Below the pieces are notes generated by a model. The model searched no databases, was not told where the DNA came from, and was given only the letters and a program-made list of their open reading frames with translations. From NCBI GenBank assembly GCA_017551675.1, contig JAFZLC010000041.1:1-64000 (forward strand): a DNA stretch of 64,000 nucleotides. Reading direction: 5' to 3'. The position numbers and the translations under genes were made by a program. Positions 8,201 through 17,952 of the stretch are shown one piece after another; within the stretch, counting starts at the first letter, position 1; every line of letters begins with the position of its first letter. This DNA comes from Paludibacteraceae bacterium. Its GTDB lineage: Bacteria > Bacteroidota > Bacteroidia > Bacteroidales > Paludibacteraceae.

Positions 8201-9856
8201 ATGGAGAACTGTTTCATCGAGTGCTTCGAGCAGGCAATCAAAGAGAATTGGGATTTAATGGCAATGACCAATTACATCACCAAGCAAAATTATACTTATA
8301 AGCAAGTAGCAGAAGAGATCATTCGTCTTCATACATTATTTAAAGAGCTTAACATTACGCAAGAGGATAAGATTGCTTTAGTAGGTCGAAACACCCCTGA
8401 ATGGGCCATCACATTTTTGGCAACAATAACGTATGGTGCTGTCATTGTACCTATTCTTCAAGACTTTCATCCTAACGACATCCAACACATTGTAAACCAC
8501 TCGGATTCCAAGTTGTTGTTCGTAAGTGATAACTTGTGGGAGAATCTCACAGAAGAGAGTCTTCAGAATATTAGAGGTGTCTTCTCCATCACTGATTTTC
8601 GATGCATCTATCAAGCTCAGGGAGAAAGCATACAGATGACGATGAAACATTTAGACTCTATCGTAGCGCAACAACATCCGAATGGAGTCACCAAAGAGAA
8701 TTTAAAATTTGCAGAAAAAGATGCGAGCGAAATGGCTGTGCTAAACTATACATCAGGCACCACTGGATTCAGCAAAGGCGTGATGTTATCAGGGCACAAT
8801 TTCTGCTGCATGATAGATTACGCAAAGCAACATACAAACCTTGTTGGAAAGGGGTACAGAATATTATCTTTTTTACCATTGGCTCACGCCTACGGATGCA
8901 CCTTTGATTTCATTGCGCAATTCGCAGCAGGAGGTCACATCACGTTCCTCACTCGTCTTCCGAGTCCTAAAGTGTTATTGAAAGCCATGGAGGAGGTGAA
9001 GCCAGACTCTATCTTTACTGTTCCTCTTGTCATCGAGAAGATTTATAAAAACAATATACTTCCAATGCTTAACAAACGATCCATCAAAGTGGCAACAAGC
9101 ATTCCGCTTATTTCCAACAGAATCTATGCTGAGATTCGGAACAAGCTGGTCAATGTATTTGGTGGAGCATTTAGAAGCATCGTGATTGGAGGTGCCCCAT
9201 TCAACCGTGAAGTGGAGGATTTCTTAACCAAGATCAATTTCCCATTTGCCGTAGGATATGGAATGACGGAGTGTACTCCTCTCATCAGTTTTGAGCCCAA
9301 TAATTATGTACCTCATTCTGTAGGAAAGCCCATCAACGGCTGTGAAGTGAAAATCGACTCACCAGACCCACGCAACACTCCTGGAGAAATTCTTGTAAAG
9401 GGAAGAAACGTCATGCTAGGTTATTACAAGAACGAAGAGGCCACCAGAAATGTTTTCACTGAGGATGGTTGGTTGAAAACAGGTGATATGGGTGTGATCG
9501 ACGAAAATCAAAATATATTTATAAAAGGTCGTTCCAAAACAATGATACTCACCTCATCCGGACAAAACGTATATCCCGAGGAGATAGAGGCAAAAATCAA
9601 CAACCTTCCATTTGTTTCTGAGAGCATTGTTATCCAAAGCGATGATAAGATTGTGGCACTGGTTTACCCTGATTATGCAGCAATGGACGAGATGCACATC
9701 GAACCAAAGGATCTGACTTCAATATTCGAAGAACATAAAAAGACGATCAATGCAAATTTGGCTGCATACGAGCAAATAAAGGAGTTTAGAATGCATCCAA
9801 CAGAGTTTGAAAAGACTCCCAAAAAGAGCATTAAACGTTATTTGTACGAGAAATGA
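8201..9856 (+). CDS. AMP-dependent long-chain acyl-CoA synthetase (paralogue 1)
   Basis: 551 residues of the ANL adenylating superfamily, which activates a carboxylic acid through an acyl-adenylate to acyl-CoA. The AMP-binding loop YTSGTTGFSKG is at 183-193, GYGMTE at 352-357, and the acid-adenylate hinge region TGDMGVIDENQNIFIKGR follows. The C-terminal catalytic lysine motif TPKKSIKRYLYEK is intact. Compared with full FadD-type enzymes (about 600-650 residues in Bacteroides) it is somewhat short. A close paralogue follows on the same strand after a 180-bp gap, so the pair arose by tandem duplication. The chain length preference cannot be read from the sequence; long-chain is the family default. 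Confidence 0.92.
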   Translation: MENCFIECFEQAIKENWDLMAMTNYITKQNYTYKQVAEEIIRLHTLFKELNITQEDKIALVGRNTPEWAITFLATITYGAVIVPILQDFHPNDIQHIVNHSDSKLLFVSDNLWENLTEESLQNIRGVFSITDFRCIYQAQGESIQMTMKHLDSIVAQQHPNGVTKENLKFAEKDASEMAVLNYTSGTTGFSKGVMLSGHNFCCMIDYAKQHTNLVGKGYRILSFLPLAHAYGCTFDFIAQFAAGGHITFLTRLPSPKVLLKAMEEVKPDSIFTVPLVIEKIYKNNILPMLNKRSIKVATSIPLISNRIYAEIRNKLVNVFGGAFRSIVIGGAPFNREVEDFLTKINFPFAVGYGMTECTPLISFEPNNYVPHSVGKPINGCEVKIDSPDPRNTPGEILVKGRNVMLGYYKNEEATRNVFTEDGWLKTGDMGVIDENQNIFIKGRSKTMILTSSGQNVYPEEIEAKINNLPFVSESIVIQSDDKIVALVYPDYAAMDEMHIEPKDLTSIFEEHKKTINANLAAYEQIKEFRMHPTEFEKTPKKSIKRYLYEK

Positions 9857-10036
9857 AATCGGACAGACCACCGTTTTCTCTAAATATGTCAGTTAATTAT
9901 TGTTAAAAATCGACAAATTGCAAAAAACAGAATATCAGGCATATAATTAAGGTCTTTTGTCATTTTATCGCCACTTTTTATTGGTACATTAAAAGAACAT
10001 TTGTATTTTTATCCCCCGAAAAAATACAGAAAGTTA

Positions 10037-11701
10037 ATGGACCAGAATAATTACGTTAAATACTTTGAAAACTCTTTCAAAGAAAATTGGGAGCTCCCAG
10101 CTCTAACAGACTATGTAACAAAAGCAAGTTTCACCTACGGAGAAGTAGCAGAACAAGTTGCAAGACTTCATATATTATTCTCTGAATTAGGCATTCGGAA
10201 AGATGATAAGATAGCCATTGTTGGAAATAACAATCATATATGGGCTATCACTTTTTTTGCTGTTGAAACGTATGGTGCTGTGGCAGTTCCAATTCTCAAA
10301 GACTTCCATGCTGATGACATTCAACATATCATCAACCATTCTGATTCTGTTCTCCTATTTTTATCAGATAACATTTGGGAAAATATTGACGAGTCTAAAT
10401 TACCTAATATAAGAGGTATCTTCTCTATGACTGACTTCCGTTGTATATATCAAGGACCAGGAGAGACGATTCAGAAGACAATCAAGACGTTGGATGAGAA
10501 ATTCAAAGAAAAATATCCAAACGGATTCCATAAAGAGGATGTTTCTTACGACGAGAAGGATAACGAAGAACTTGTTATGATCAGCTACACATCTGGAACT
10601 ACCGGTTTCAGTAAAGGTGTGATGATTTCTGGTAAGAACTTCAGTGCAAACATTTCATTTGCCTTAAAATCAGATCAAGCAAAAAGAGGATTCAACATTC
10701 TTTCCATGCTACCATTAGCCCATGCGTATGGACTATTGGGTGAAATCTTAGCGCAAATATCTGCTGGTTCTCATATTCACTTCCTCAACAGACTTCCTTC
10801 TCCTAAGATTCTAATCAAGGCCATGTCTGACGTGAGACCAAACTCCATCTTCTTGGTACCATTGGTTTTGGAAAAGATTTACAAGAATCAAATCCTACCA
10901 ACTATCAACAAGACATCCATGAAGGTGGCTCTAAATATTCCAGGACTTAACACTAAGATTTATTCTGAAATCAGAAAGAAACTAGTCGATACTTTTGGAG
11001 GTCAATTCAAAGCGTTGGTATTGGGAGGTGCTCCTTTGAACGCTGAGACAGCTGCATTCATGGACAAAATCAAATTCCCTTATGTGTGTGGCTATGGAAT
11101 GACGGAGTGTGCACCATTGGTTGCTTTCGCTCAATTGGAAGAGTTCGTTTCAGGTTCAGCAGGAAAACTACTTCCATGCTTGCAAGTAAAGGTATTATCC
11201 GACGATCCATACAAGATTCCTGGAGAGCTTCTCATCAAGGGAGATTGCGTGATGATGGGATACTACAAAAATCCAGAAGCCACAGCAGCTACCATAGACG
11301 AAGAGGGATGGCTCCACACTGGAGATATGGGTATTATCGATGAGAAAAACAACATCTTCATCAAAGGAAGATGCAAAAATATGTTGCTAGGTCCTTCCGG
11401 ACAGAACATCTATCCAGAAGCCATCGAGGCAAAACTTTCCAATATGCCATTCGTATCAGAATGTATTGTCACACAAAAAGACAACAAGCTTATCGCACTT
11501 GTTTATCCTGACTATGCAGCCATGGATGAGAGTCATATTGAAAAGGAGCAATTGGATGTAATCATGGAGCAAAACAGAGTCAATCTCAACAAAGACTTGG
11601 CTGCCTATGAAGCCATCACAAAAATTATCATACATAATAGCGAATTTGAGAAGACTCCTAAGAAGAGTATCAAGCGTTATTTGTATGAAAATCTCGCATA
11701 G
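10037..11701 (+). CDS. AMP-dependent long-chain acyl-CoA synthetase (paralogue 2)
   Basis: 554 residues from ATG 10037; an in-frame ATG at 10001 would add 12 residues, but 10037 aligns with the start of paralogue 1 (MDQNNYVKYFENSFKENWEL against MENCFIECFEQAIKENWDL). The AMP loop YTSGTTGFSKG, GYGMTE, and the C-terminal TPKKSIKRYLYEN are all intact, so both copies should be catalytic. The two copies are clearly homologous along their full length. Differences cluster in the substrate half (for example AHAYGCTFDFIAQFAA against AHAYGLLGEILAQISA), which suggests different acyl preferences. The 180-bp gap before it may hold its own promoter, but no clear -7 box is seen. Confidence 0.92.
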   Translation: MDQNNYVKYFENSFKENWELPALTDYVTKASFTYGEVAEQVARLHILFSELGIRKDDKIAIVGNNNHIWAITFFAVETYGAVAVPILKDFHADDIQHIINHSDSVLLFLSDNIWENIDESKLPNIRGIFSMTDFRCIYQGPGETIQKTIKTLDEKFKEKYPNGFHKEDVSYDEKDNEELVMISYTSGTTGFSKGVMISGKNFSANISFALKSDQAKRGFNILSMLPLAHAYGLLGEILAQISAGSHIHFLNRLPSPKILIKAMSDVRPNSIFLVPLVLEKIYKNQILPTINKTSMKVALNIPGLNTKIYSEIRKKLVDTFGGQFKALVLGGAPLNAETAAFMDKIKFPYVCGYGMTECAPLVAFAQLEEFVSGSAGKLLPCLQVKVLSDDPYKIPGELLIKGDCVMMGYYKNPEATAATIDEEGWLHTGDMGIIDEKNNIFIKGRCKNMLLGPSGQNIYPEAIEAKLSNMPFVSECIVTQKDNKLIALVYPDYAAMDESHIEKEQLDVIMEQNRVNLNKDLAAYEAITKIIIHNSEFEKTPKKSIKRYLYENLA

Positions 11702-11874
11702 TGTTGTATGTTTTGATAGGAAAAAAAGATTTTTTCGTTCATTTTGACAAAAATTTCGAATCTTTTCATTTCAAATATTGCCCTATAAAAGAGGTTTTTT
11801 CGCATTTTTTATATTTTTTTTACATTACTCCGAAAAAAAACGGAAAAATGGAATGTCAATTGAGAAATTAAATA

Positions 11875-11882
11875 TAATTTTG
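11875..11882 (+). promoter_or_regulatory. -7 promoter box for the small lipoprotein gene
   Basis: TAATTTTG, a match to TAnnTTTG, 49 bp before the ATG at 11932 and after an AT-rich 170-bp stretch. Confidence 0.5.
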
Positions 11883-11931
11883 TGCATCGAAAAAAAGAAA
11901 GTAACGTTGTTTAATTTATTTATATAAAAAA

Positions 11932-12183
11932 ATGAAAAAAGTAGTTTTATTATTCGCTGTTGCTTTGGCATTTGCTTCTTGCAGCAACTGTAAAAATGAC
12001 CAACAACAAGAAGCAGCTGCTGTTGCTGATTCAGTAATCGAAACTGTAGACACTACTGTTGCTACTGTTGTTGATTCAACTGTTGCTACTGTTGATTCTG
12101 TTGTTGCTAGCATCGAGAACGCAGTAGAGGCTGGTAAAGAAGTTGCTGAAACAGTTAAAGAAGCTGTAGAGGAAGCTAAATAA
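11932..12183 (+). CDS. Small lipoprotein, Val/Ala/Thr-rich
   Basis: 83 residues. MKKVVLLFAVALAFASC is a type II signal peptide with lipobox FASC, so Cys17 should be lipidated. The mature part has a low-complexity stretch with a repeated TVATV-D-STVATVDSVV pattern and then an acidic amphipathic helix (EAGKEVAETVKEAVEEAK). It has its own promoter and a strong terminator. The layout recalls small abundant envelope lipoproteins that form coiled coils, but I cannot assign it to a family. Confidence 0.85.
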   Translation: MKKVVLLFAVALAFASCSNCKNDQQQEAAAVADSVIETVDTTVATVVDSTVATVDSVVASIENAVEAGKEVAETVKEAVEEAK

Positions 12184-12202
12184 TTCCCCTGCGAATTCGA
12201 AT

Positions 12203-12232
12203 AAAAAAGGTCATCGGATGATGACCTTTTTT
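12203..12232 (+). terminator. Rho-independent terminator after the small lipoprotein
   Basis: GGTCATC-GGAT-GATGACC stem flanked by an A-run and a T-run, 20 bp after the stop codon. The flanking A/T runs could make it work in both directions, facing the recG end. Confidence 0.9.
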
Positions 12233-12265
12233 GTTTTTATGGGTTCTAAAATAAAAACTTAACTT

Positions 12266-14374
12266 CTAACTGATTACTCCCCAATTTTGTTTCTCCTTCA
12301 TTCTCTGTTGCAATCTCAAATTAATCAACCTGTTCTTTTCCAACATCAAATCAGGATCTTCATCTAACACCATTCTGGCTACATCTCTCGAGAATTGAAC
12401 AATCTGTCCATCCGTTGCCAAATTAGTAATTTTCAAATTCAACGCCACCCCACTCTGTTGCGTTCCCTCTATATCTCCTGGGCCACGCATTTTTAAATCC
12501 ACCTCTGATATTTCAAAGCCATCATTGGTTCGGACCATCACATCCATTCTCTGTCGACTCTCCTTCGAAAGTTTTACGGATGTCATCAAAACACAATAAG
12601 ACTGGTCGGCTCCTCGTCCCACTCGTCCACGCAACTGATGCAACTGAGAGAGTCCAAAACGCTCCGCACTCTCAATCATCATCACCGACGCATTCGGAAC
12701 ATTCACACCCACCTCAATCACTGTCGTCGCCACCAACACATTCATCCTTCCCGAAACAAACTCTTGCATGACAGCATCCTTCTCGGCAGGTTTCATCTTA
12801 CCATGAACCATTCCTATGTGATACATTGGTTCTGGGAAAACATGCTGTAATTTTGCATATCCTGATTCCAAATTCTCATAATCAGACTTTTCCGACTCTT
12901 GAATCATCGGATAGACAATATATATTTGCCTGCCCTTGGCTATTTCACCCTTCATGAATTCATAGATATCAGCACGCTTAGTATCAAATCGATGAACTGT
13001 TCGAATAGGTTTTCTTCCTGGTGGTAACTGATCGATAACTGAAACATCCAAATCTCCGTACAGCGTCATCGCCAACGTTCTTGGAATAGGTGTTGCGGTC
13101 ATTACCAACACATGAGGAGGCTGTACATTCTTAGCCCATAATCTGGCCCTCTGAGCTACACCAAAACGATGTTGCTCATCAATCACCGCCATACCTAGGT
13201 TTTTAAAGACCACACCATCTTCTATCAATGCATGTGTTCCAATCAATATTTGAATCTCCCCCTCCGCCAACAAAGGCAAAATCTGTTCTCTCTCTTTCTT
13301 CTTTGTCGAACCAGTCAGCAATACAATGGAGACCCCTAAAGGAGACAACATCTGTGAAAGGGATTCATAGTGTTGAGTAGCTAATATCTCCGTTGGTGCC
13401 ATCATGCATGCCTGATAACCATTGTCCAAAGCCATCAGCATCGTCATCAACGCAACCAAAGTCTTTCCACTTCCCACATCGCCCTGCAACAAACGATTCA
13501 TCTGTCTACCACTTCCCACGTCTGCTCGTATCTCTCGTATCACTCGCTTCTGCGCAGCCGTCAGTTCAAATGGCAAATGTTCTTTATAAAATGTATTGAA
13601 ATAGTAGCCTATCTGTTCAAACTGCATACCCTTGAAGCGCTGCGAGCGAATCTTCGAACTGCGAAGCATTTCAATCTGAATGAAAAACAACTCCTCGAAT
13701 TTCAATCGAAATTGTGCTAGCCGAAGGGTATCCAAATCCTTAGGGAAATGAATCGTCAGCAAAGCATCATGCAACGGCATCAGATGATGTTCCTGAATCA
13801 GATAGTTTGGCAACACCTCATCTATGCGTTCGTTGCCCAACGAATGAATAATTTCCAACTCCAACTTCTGTATGGACTTTGAGTTGAGGAAACTACTCTT
13901 CATCTTCTCACTTGTATTATACAAGCCCTGCAAACCGCCCAAGGATAGTTTTGATCTCGCCTCCGCTATGGTCTCCATCTCTGGATGAACAATACTCACT
14001 TTACCTGCAAAGAAAGAGGGCTTACCGAAAGCCACAAACTCATGACCTTCTTTATAGGTATCCATCACATATTGTGTTCCTTTAAACCATAGTAATTCCA
14101 TAGCCGAAACTCCATCAGAGAAGATGGCCGTCACACGTTGCTTACGTCCGGTTCCTACCAACGTCATCTTCAGAATACGACCTCTAATCTGCACATAAGA
14201 TGAGGTCTCATTCAATTCCGAGATGGCATAGAATCTGCTTTTGTCAATGTATCTGTATGGAAAATAATAAAGCAAATCGGCATAGGTGGTAACCCCAATC
14301 TCCTTTTTCAGTAGATCAGAACGCTTGGGACCAACACCATGCAAATAAGTTATATCTTTTTCGGAAAGGTTCAT
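12266..14374 (-). CDS. recG: ATP-dependent DNA helicase RecG
   Basis: 702 residues, the usual length. It reverses stalled replication forks and migrates branched DNA. The N-terminal wedge/OB region (about 1-270) begins with a helix-hairpin-like LHGVGPKRSDLL; the helicase core follows with Walker A GDVGSGKT at 298-305, DEQH at 399-402, TATPIPRTLAMTLYGDLD, and the motif VI region QLRGRVGRG. The C-terminal TRG-type residues follow. Its ATG overlaps the ispD stop by one base (TGATG), so translation is coupled and the two genes form one operon. Confidence 0.98.
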   Translation of the reverse strand: MNLSEKDITYLHGVGPKRSDLLKKEIGVTTYADLLYYFPYRYIDKSRFYAISELNETSSYVQIRGRILKMTLVGTGRKQRVTAIFSDGVSAMELLWFKGTQYVMDTYKEGHEFVAFGKPSFFAGKVSIVHPEMETIAEARSKLSLGGLQGLYNTSEKMKSSFLNSKSIQKLELEIIHSLGNERIDEVLPNYLIQEHHLMPLHDALLTIHFPKDLDTLRLAQFRLKFEELFFIQIEMLRSSKIRSQRFKGMQFEQIGYYFNTFYKEHLPFELTAAQKRVIREIRADVGSGRQMNRLLQGDVGSGKTLVALMTMLMALDNGYQACMMAPTEILATQHYESLSQMLSPLGVSIVLLTGSTKKKEREQILPLLAEGEIQILIGTHALIEDGVVFKNLGMAVIDEQHRFGVAQRARLWAKNVQPPHVLVMTATPIPRTLAMTLYGDLDVSVIDQLPPGRKPIRTVHRFDTKRADIYEFMKGEIAKGRQIYIVYPMIQESEKSDYENLESGYAKLQHVFPEPMYHIGMVHGKMKPAEKDAVMQEFVSGRMNVLVATTVIEVGVNVPNASVMMIESAERFGLSQLHQLRGRVGRGADQSYCVLMTSVKLSKESRQRMDVMVRTNDGFEISEVDLKMRGPGDIEGTQQSGVALNLKITNLATDGQIVQFSRDVARMVLDEDPDLMLEKNRLINLRLQQRMKEKQNWGVIS

Positions 14375-15045
14375 CAGACTAAAACAGTGGCTAATTTCAA
14401 ATCATACGTAGTGGTTATTTTGATATTCTCACGATTTCCCTGCACCATACTCACCGCATGTCCTGCTGCTTCCACAACAGAGGCATCATCTGTAAACGAA
14501 TCTCTGTAATCCAGCAGATATGAATGTTTCAAAACTTCATAAGTGAATGTCTGTGGCGTTTGGACTAACTTAAAGTCGCTACGATTACGAGCCTCACTCC
14601 GATTACCGACCACCTCTCTCAATGAATCGATACAATCTATCACAGGGATGACAGCGCCTAGTTGGGCTGCTTTATCAAAAGTCTCCGCTATAGTCTCCAC
14701 CGATACGAATGGGCGTACACCATCATGCACAGCCACCAAATCATCTGGAGCGCAAGAGATCGACATTAAACCGTTTTTTACAGAATGATAACGAGTCTCA
14801 CCACCAGCCACCAATGCATGAGGCGTCTGATAGTTATACTGTTTACAGAGGTCATTCCAATAACTAAAATGGCCTTGCGGCAACACCAGGACAATTTGAA
14901 TTTGAGGATCATACTCAAAAAAACGATCCAGGGTTCTCATCAAAATAGGTTTATTCGCGACAGGAAGGAATTGTTTGGGAATATCACCGCCCATACGCAA
15001 TCCTTTTCCTCCAGCAACTATAATAACAAATTTCCGCATATACAT
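14374..15045 (-). CDS. ispD: 2-C-methyl-D-erythritol 4-phosphate cytidylyltransferase
   Basis: 223 residues. It makes CDP-methylerythritol in the MEP route to isoprenoids. The nucleotide-binding N-terminus IIVAGGKGLRMGGDIPKQF, the substrate motif VHDGVRPFV, and the late FTDDASVVEAAG are all present. Met3 is an alternative start that would remove two residues. It leads the ispD-recG operon; a -7 box lies 55 bp upstream. Confidence 0.96.
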   Translation of the reverse strand: MYMRKFVIIVAGGKGLRMGGDIPKQFLPVANKPILMRTLDRFFEYDPQIQIVLVLPQGHFSYWNDLCKQYNYQTPHALVAGGETRYHSVKNGLMSISCAPDDLVAVHDGVRPFVSVETIAETFDKAAQLGAVIPVIDCIDSLREVVGNRSEARNRSDFKLVQTPQTFTYEVLKHSYLLDYRDSFTDDASVVEAAGHAVSMVQGNRENIKITTTYDLKLATVLV

Positions 15046-15099
15046 TTCTATTGTTAAGCCATATAAACACGAAGACGAGTGATTATACGGTCGTCAATG

Positions 15100-15107
15100 C
15101 AAAGATA
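15100..15107 (-). promoter_or_regulatory. -7 promoter box for ispD-recG
   Basis: TATCTTTG on the minus strand, 55 bp before the ispD start codon. Confidence 0.55.
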
Positions 15108-15194
15108 TAAGATTAATTGGCAACTATCAATTTTTAGAATGAATTGAGACGAAAACAGAGAAATTTTTCAATGATCTAGGGAAGAGAAAAACAA

Positions 15195-15216
15195 AAGGCG
15201 GTTTTCATACCGCCTT
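15195..15216 (-). terminator. Terminator of the DoxX-tpiA operon
   Basis: Stem AAGGCGG/CCGCCTT with an 8-nt loop, 57 bp past the tpiA stop, followed on the minus strand by a T-rich tract. Confidence 0.8.
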
Positions 15217-15273
15217 CTGTCTGTTTATTTATAATGAAAAAGTACCCAATAATAGGCACTAAGACATTTTTAA

Positions 15274-16029
15274 TCAAAATGCATTGATGATACCGCAGAA
15301 ATCTTCTACCTTCAAAGAAGCGCCACCGATCAAACCACCGTCGATATCTGGTTTAGCGAACAATTCAGGAGCGTTAGAAGCTTTACAAGAACCACCATAA
15401 AGAATAGAAGTGTTCTCAGCTACCTCTTTACCATATTTGTCAGCTACACAAGAACGGATGTAAGCGTGGATTTCCTCTGCTTGATCAGCAGTAGCAGTCT
15501 TACCAGTTCCGATTGCCCAGATTGGCTCGTATGCGATAGTAATCTTAGCGAAGTCCTCTGCAGACAAGTTGAATACAGAACCTTCCAACTCAGCCTTAAC
15601 AACAGCGTTTTGCTTGTTAGCCTCACGCTCTGCCAAACTTTCACCGATACAGAAGATAACCTTCAAACCATTCTTCAAAGCCAAAAGAACTTTCTCTTTC
15701 AAGATCTCTGGAGTCTCATGATAATATTCACGACGCTCTGAGTGACCCAAGATAACGTACTCTGCACCTGTTGATTTTACCATTGCTGCTGAAACTTCAC
15801 CAGTATATGCACCAGACTCTTTGTCAGCACAGTTCTCTGCAGATACAGCGATCACCTTAGTATCAATGGCAGCAGCCACACTTGCTAAGTGAATGAATGG
15901 AGTACCGATAATTACATCGCAATTCAATTTCTTACCTTTCAAAGCAGCGTCCAAGCCCTTTGCCAACTCAAGACCTTCTTGAAGAGTCTTGTTCATTTTC
16001 CAGTTTCCTGCTACAATATTCTTTCTCAT
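15274..16029 (-). CDS. tpiA: Triosephosphate isomerase
   Basis: 251 residues. It interconverts dihydroxyacetone phosphate and glyceraldehyde 3-phosphate. Substrate-binding Asn/Lys are in [10 protein letters not shown], the electrophilic His in [11 protein letters not shown], and the catalytic Glu in [15 protein letters not shown], followed by the phosphate-binding GGSCKASN and [10 protein letters not shown]. It lies 48 bp after a DoxX-type membrane protein on the same strand and shares its terminator. Confidence 0.98.
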   Translation of the reverse strand: MRKNIVAGNWKMNKTLQEGLELAKGLDAALKGKKLNCDVIIGTPFIHLASVAAAIDTKVIAVSAENCADKESGAYTGEVSAAMVKSTGAEYVILGHSERREYYHETPEILKEKVLLALKNGLKVIFCIGESLAEREANKQNAVVKAELEGSVFNLSAEDFAKITIAYEPIWAIGTGKTATADQAEEIHAYIRSCVADKYGKEVAENTSILYGGSCKASNAPELFAKPDIDGGLIGGASLKVEDFCGIINAF

Positions 16030-16077
16030 TGTACTTGAAATTTTAAAATATTTATAATCAAATTTTTAATCTCCTAA

Positions 16078-17559
16078 TCAATTTTCTTTTCCCAACTTAA
16101 ATTTGTCGGCAAAATTCGCAACCACCTTATCAATTGCGAATACACCCAAAAGCACACCTAAGAACAACAAAGATGAAAGCAAAACGACGCGACGATCGTT
16201 AGGTTGTTGTATCTGTCCACGTGGTGAGTTTTCCAAAGGTTCCGTAAAGGTAGGCATATTCTTGTTACTCCACTTATTGATAACAACGCCATTCTTAATC
16301 AAAACCAATCCAGGGTTCGAGCGAACGATTGTCTTTAGAGTAATCTCATCCGTATTCACAATAGGATATTCCACGCCACCCATCTCCACTTTATATTCAA
16401 GCATCTCTTTTGTATTCAAACCAGTGGCAGTCAAGCAATAGAACTTATAGTCATTCTGCAGACAATAGTCATAGATGGCTTTTATCTCTTTACGTTTGTT
16501 AGTTGATGCTTTCTCTACGCGATATGAGATCAAAAGGAACGTATAACCAGGATTAGCCAACACATCCTCCGTTATATCCCCATCATCAGGGTGCTCCATG
16601 GTGAAATCATGAATAGGTGGTTCATATCCCTTCTTCTCTATTTCATTTTTGGTATCCACATATTTCCATGATTTATCATCTTTCGGATAATTATCCAACG
16701 AGAATTCTTCTGTTTTACCATCTTTTTCATAAATCAGTACTGTTTTATACTTATCCGACAGCAAATCGAAGATGCGTTGTGCATAGTCTTCTGCTTCTCT
16801 ATCATTATCCGCCATGTATTTGGTTAGGATCTCCTTCACCGATTTCTCTGGCAAATGGAACTGAGGTTGGCAAACTGCCTCGAGACATGCATCTTGAGTA
16901 AGTGTACCATCAGACAACTTCGTAAGTTGATCTGCCACATATTCTATATCCTCATCACGACCAGGCATTTTCATGGCCTCAATAATGTTTGTACCATTTT
17001 TATATGGACGGAAATCAATGATTGGCAAATTGATATAACAATAGATAGATATCATGATAGAAAAGCCTCCTGCACAGATGGCAATGATCCACTCTGTTCG
17101 TTGAGTGAACAACTTAGGACTGTACTTATGCCATAACAGGATTAAGACGGCTAAACATGAAAACAGAATATTTTTCCAGAACGTCTGCCAATTGGTTAGA
17201 ACAAGGGCATCTCCAAAGCATCCGCAATCCGACACAGGGTCAGTCAATGCGATCCATAGCGTCAATGGCGTCATTACAGCCAACAGAAGAATGGTCAAAA
17301 TAGACGTATGTTTTAGATTAGCACCCAATAGAAGGCAGACACCCAATAGAAATTCAAAAGCAGCCAATAGAATTCCAGCCACTAATGCTACAGAGGCAAA
17401 ACTCTCCAAGCCCATAGCTGACAAATAATCTTGTATTTTATAATTGGATCCTAATGGATCTACAGCTTTTGCATATCCAGAAAATATAAAAACTATACCC
17501 AAAAATATTCTAGCGATAACAACACTTATCTTCTTCATTTTATCATCACTAATACTCAT
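16078..17559 (-). CDS. DoxX/MauE-type membrane protein with C-terminal thioredoxin-like region
   Basis: 493 residues. Four membrane helices in the first 150 residues match the DoxX/MauE fold (RIFLGIVFIFSGYAKAVDPLG, then EFLLGVCLLLGANLK, and DCGCFGDAL with its Cys pair, a MauE hallmark). A soluble part follows; its end (FLLISYRVEKAS, then NPGLVLIKNGVVINKW) resembles a thioredoxin fold without a CxxC active site. A last membrane helix is near 465-482. The stretch at about 190-290 with two Cys (DACLEAVCQ) looks like an insertion. MauE proteins take part in disulfide formation; that role here is inferred. It precedes tpiA and has its own -7 box. MKK at residue 8 is an alternative start. Confidence 0.85.
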   Translation of the reverse strand: MSISDDKMKKISVVIARIFLGIVFIFSGYAKAVDPLGSNYKIQDYLSAMGLESFASVALVAGILLAAFEFLLGVCLLLGANLKHTSILTILLLAVMTPLTLWIALTDPVSDCGCFGDALVLTNWQTFWKNILFSCLAVLILLWHKYSPKLFTQRTEWIIAICAGGFSIMISIYCYINLPIIDFRPYKNGTNIIEAMKMPGRDEDIEYVADQLTKLSDGTLTQDACLEAVCQPQFHLPEKSVKEILTKYMADNDREAEDYAQRIFDLLSDKYKTVLIYEKDGKTEEFSLDNYPKDDKSWKYVDTKNEIEKKGYEPPIHDFTMEHPDDGDITEDVLANPGYTFLLISYRVEKASTNKRKEIKAIYDYCLQNDYKFYCLTATGLNTKEMLEYKVEMGGVEYPIVNTDEITLKTIVRSNPGLVLIKNGVVINKWSNKNMPTFTEPLENSPRGQIQQPNDRRVVLLSSLLFLGVLLGVFAIDKVVANFADKFKLGKEN

Positions 17560-17586
17560 ATCTCTCTATATTAAATTTAACACCTA

Positions 17587-17594
17587 CAAAAATA
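17587..17594 (-). promoter_or_regulatory. -7 promoter box for the DoxX-tpiA operon
   Basis: TATTTTTG on the minus strand, 28 bp before the start codon at 17559. Confidence 0.55.
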
Positions 17595-17681
17595 CGAAAA
17601 TATACAATACACTTTAGGAGGCTCCAATAAATTATAACATACTATTTATGTTTACACAGTGAATTTTTATAGAACTCACCT

Positions 17682-17951
17682 TTATTGGTTATACATATCC
17701 TTATTGTAGAAAGCGAGAACTTCCTGAATGGCATCATAGGCCATTCGTGCGGGCGACTCTGCGTTCAGATCCATTGCCTGTTGATAGGCATTCAACGCAA
17801 ACTCCCAATTCTCCTGCCTGCGATAGGCATTTCCCAACAAGAAATAGGCCTCGTCTGATTCGGGATGTGCGGATATATATTCCTTAAAATCTTGAATCAA
17901 CGTCTCAGAAACACCTTCTGTCAATCTGTTTTTCAAAACGGATAGCTCCAT
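17682..17951 (-). CDS. Small TPR protein
   Basis: 89 residues. One clear TPR pair is visible: DEAYFLLGNAYRRQENWEFA followed by NAYQQAMDLNAESP. No signal peptide, so probably cytoplasmic. It follows def with a 1-bp gap and ends the ruvX-def operon. Partner unknown. Confidence 0.85.
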   Translation of the reverse strand: MELSVLKNRLTEGVSETLIQDFKEYISAHPESDEAYFLLGNAYRRQENWEFALNAYQQAMDLNAESPARMAYDAIQEVLAFYNKDMYNQ

Positions 17952-17952
17952 A

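Noticed and set aside
12580..12850. Plus-strand frames rich in His and Ser
   Set aside because: Antisense shadows of recG.
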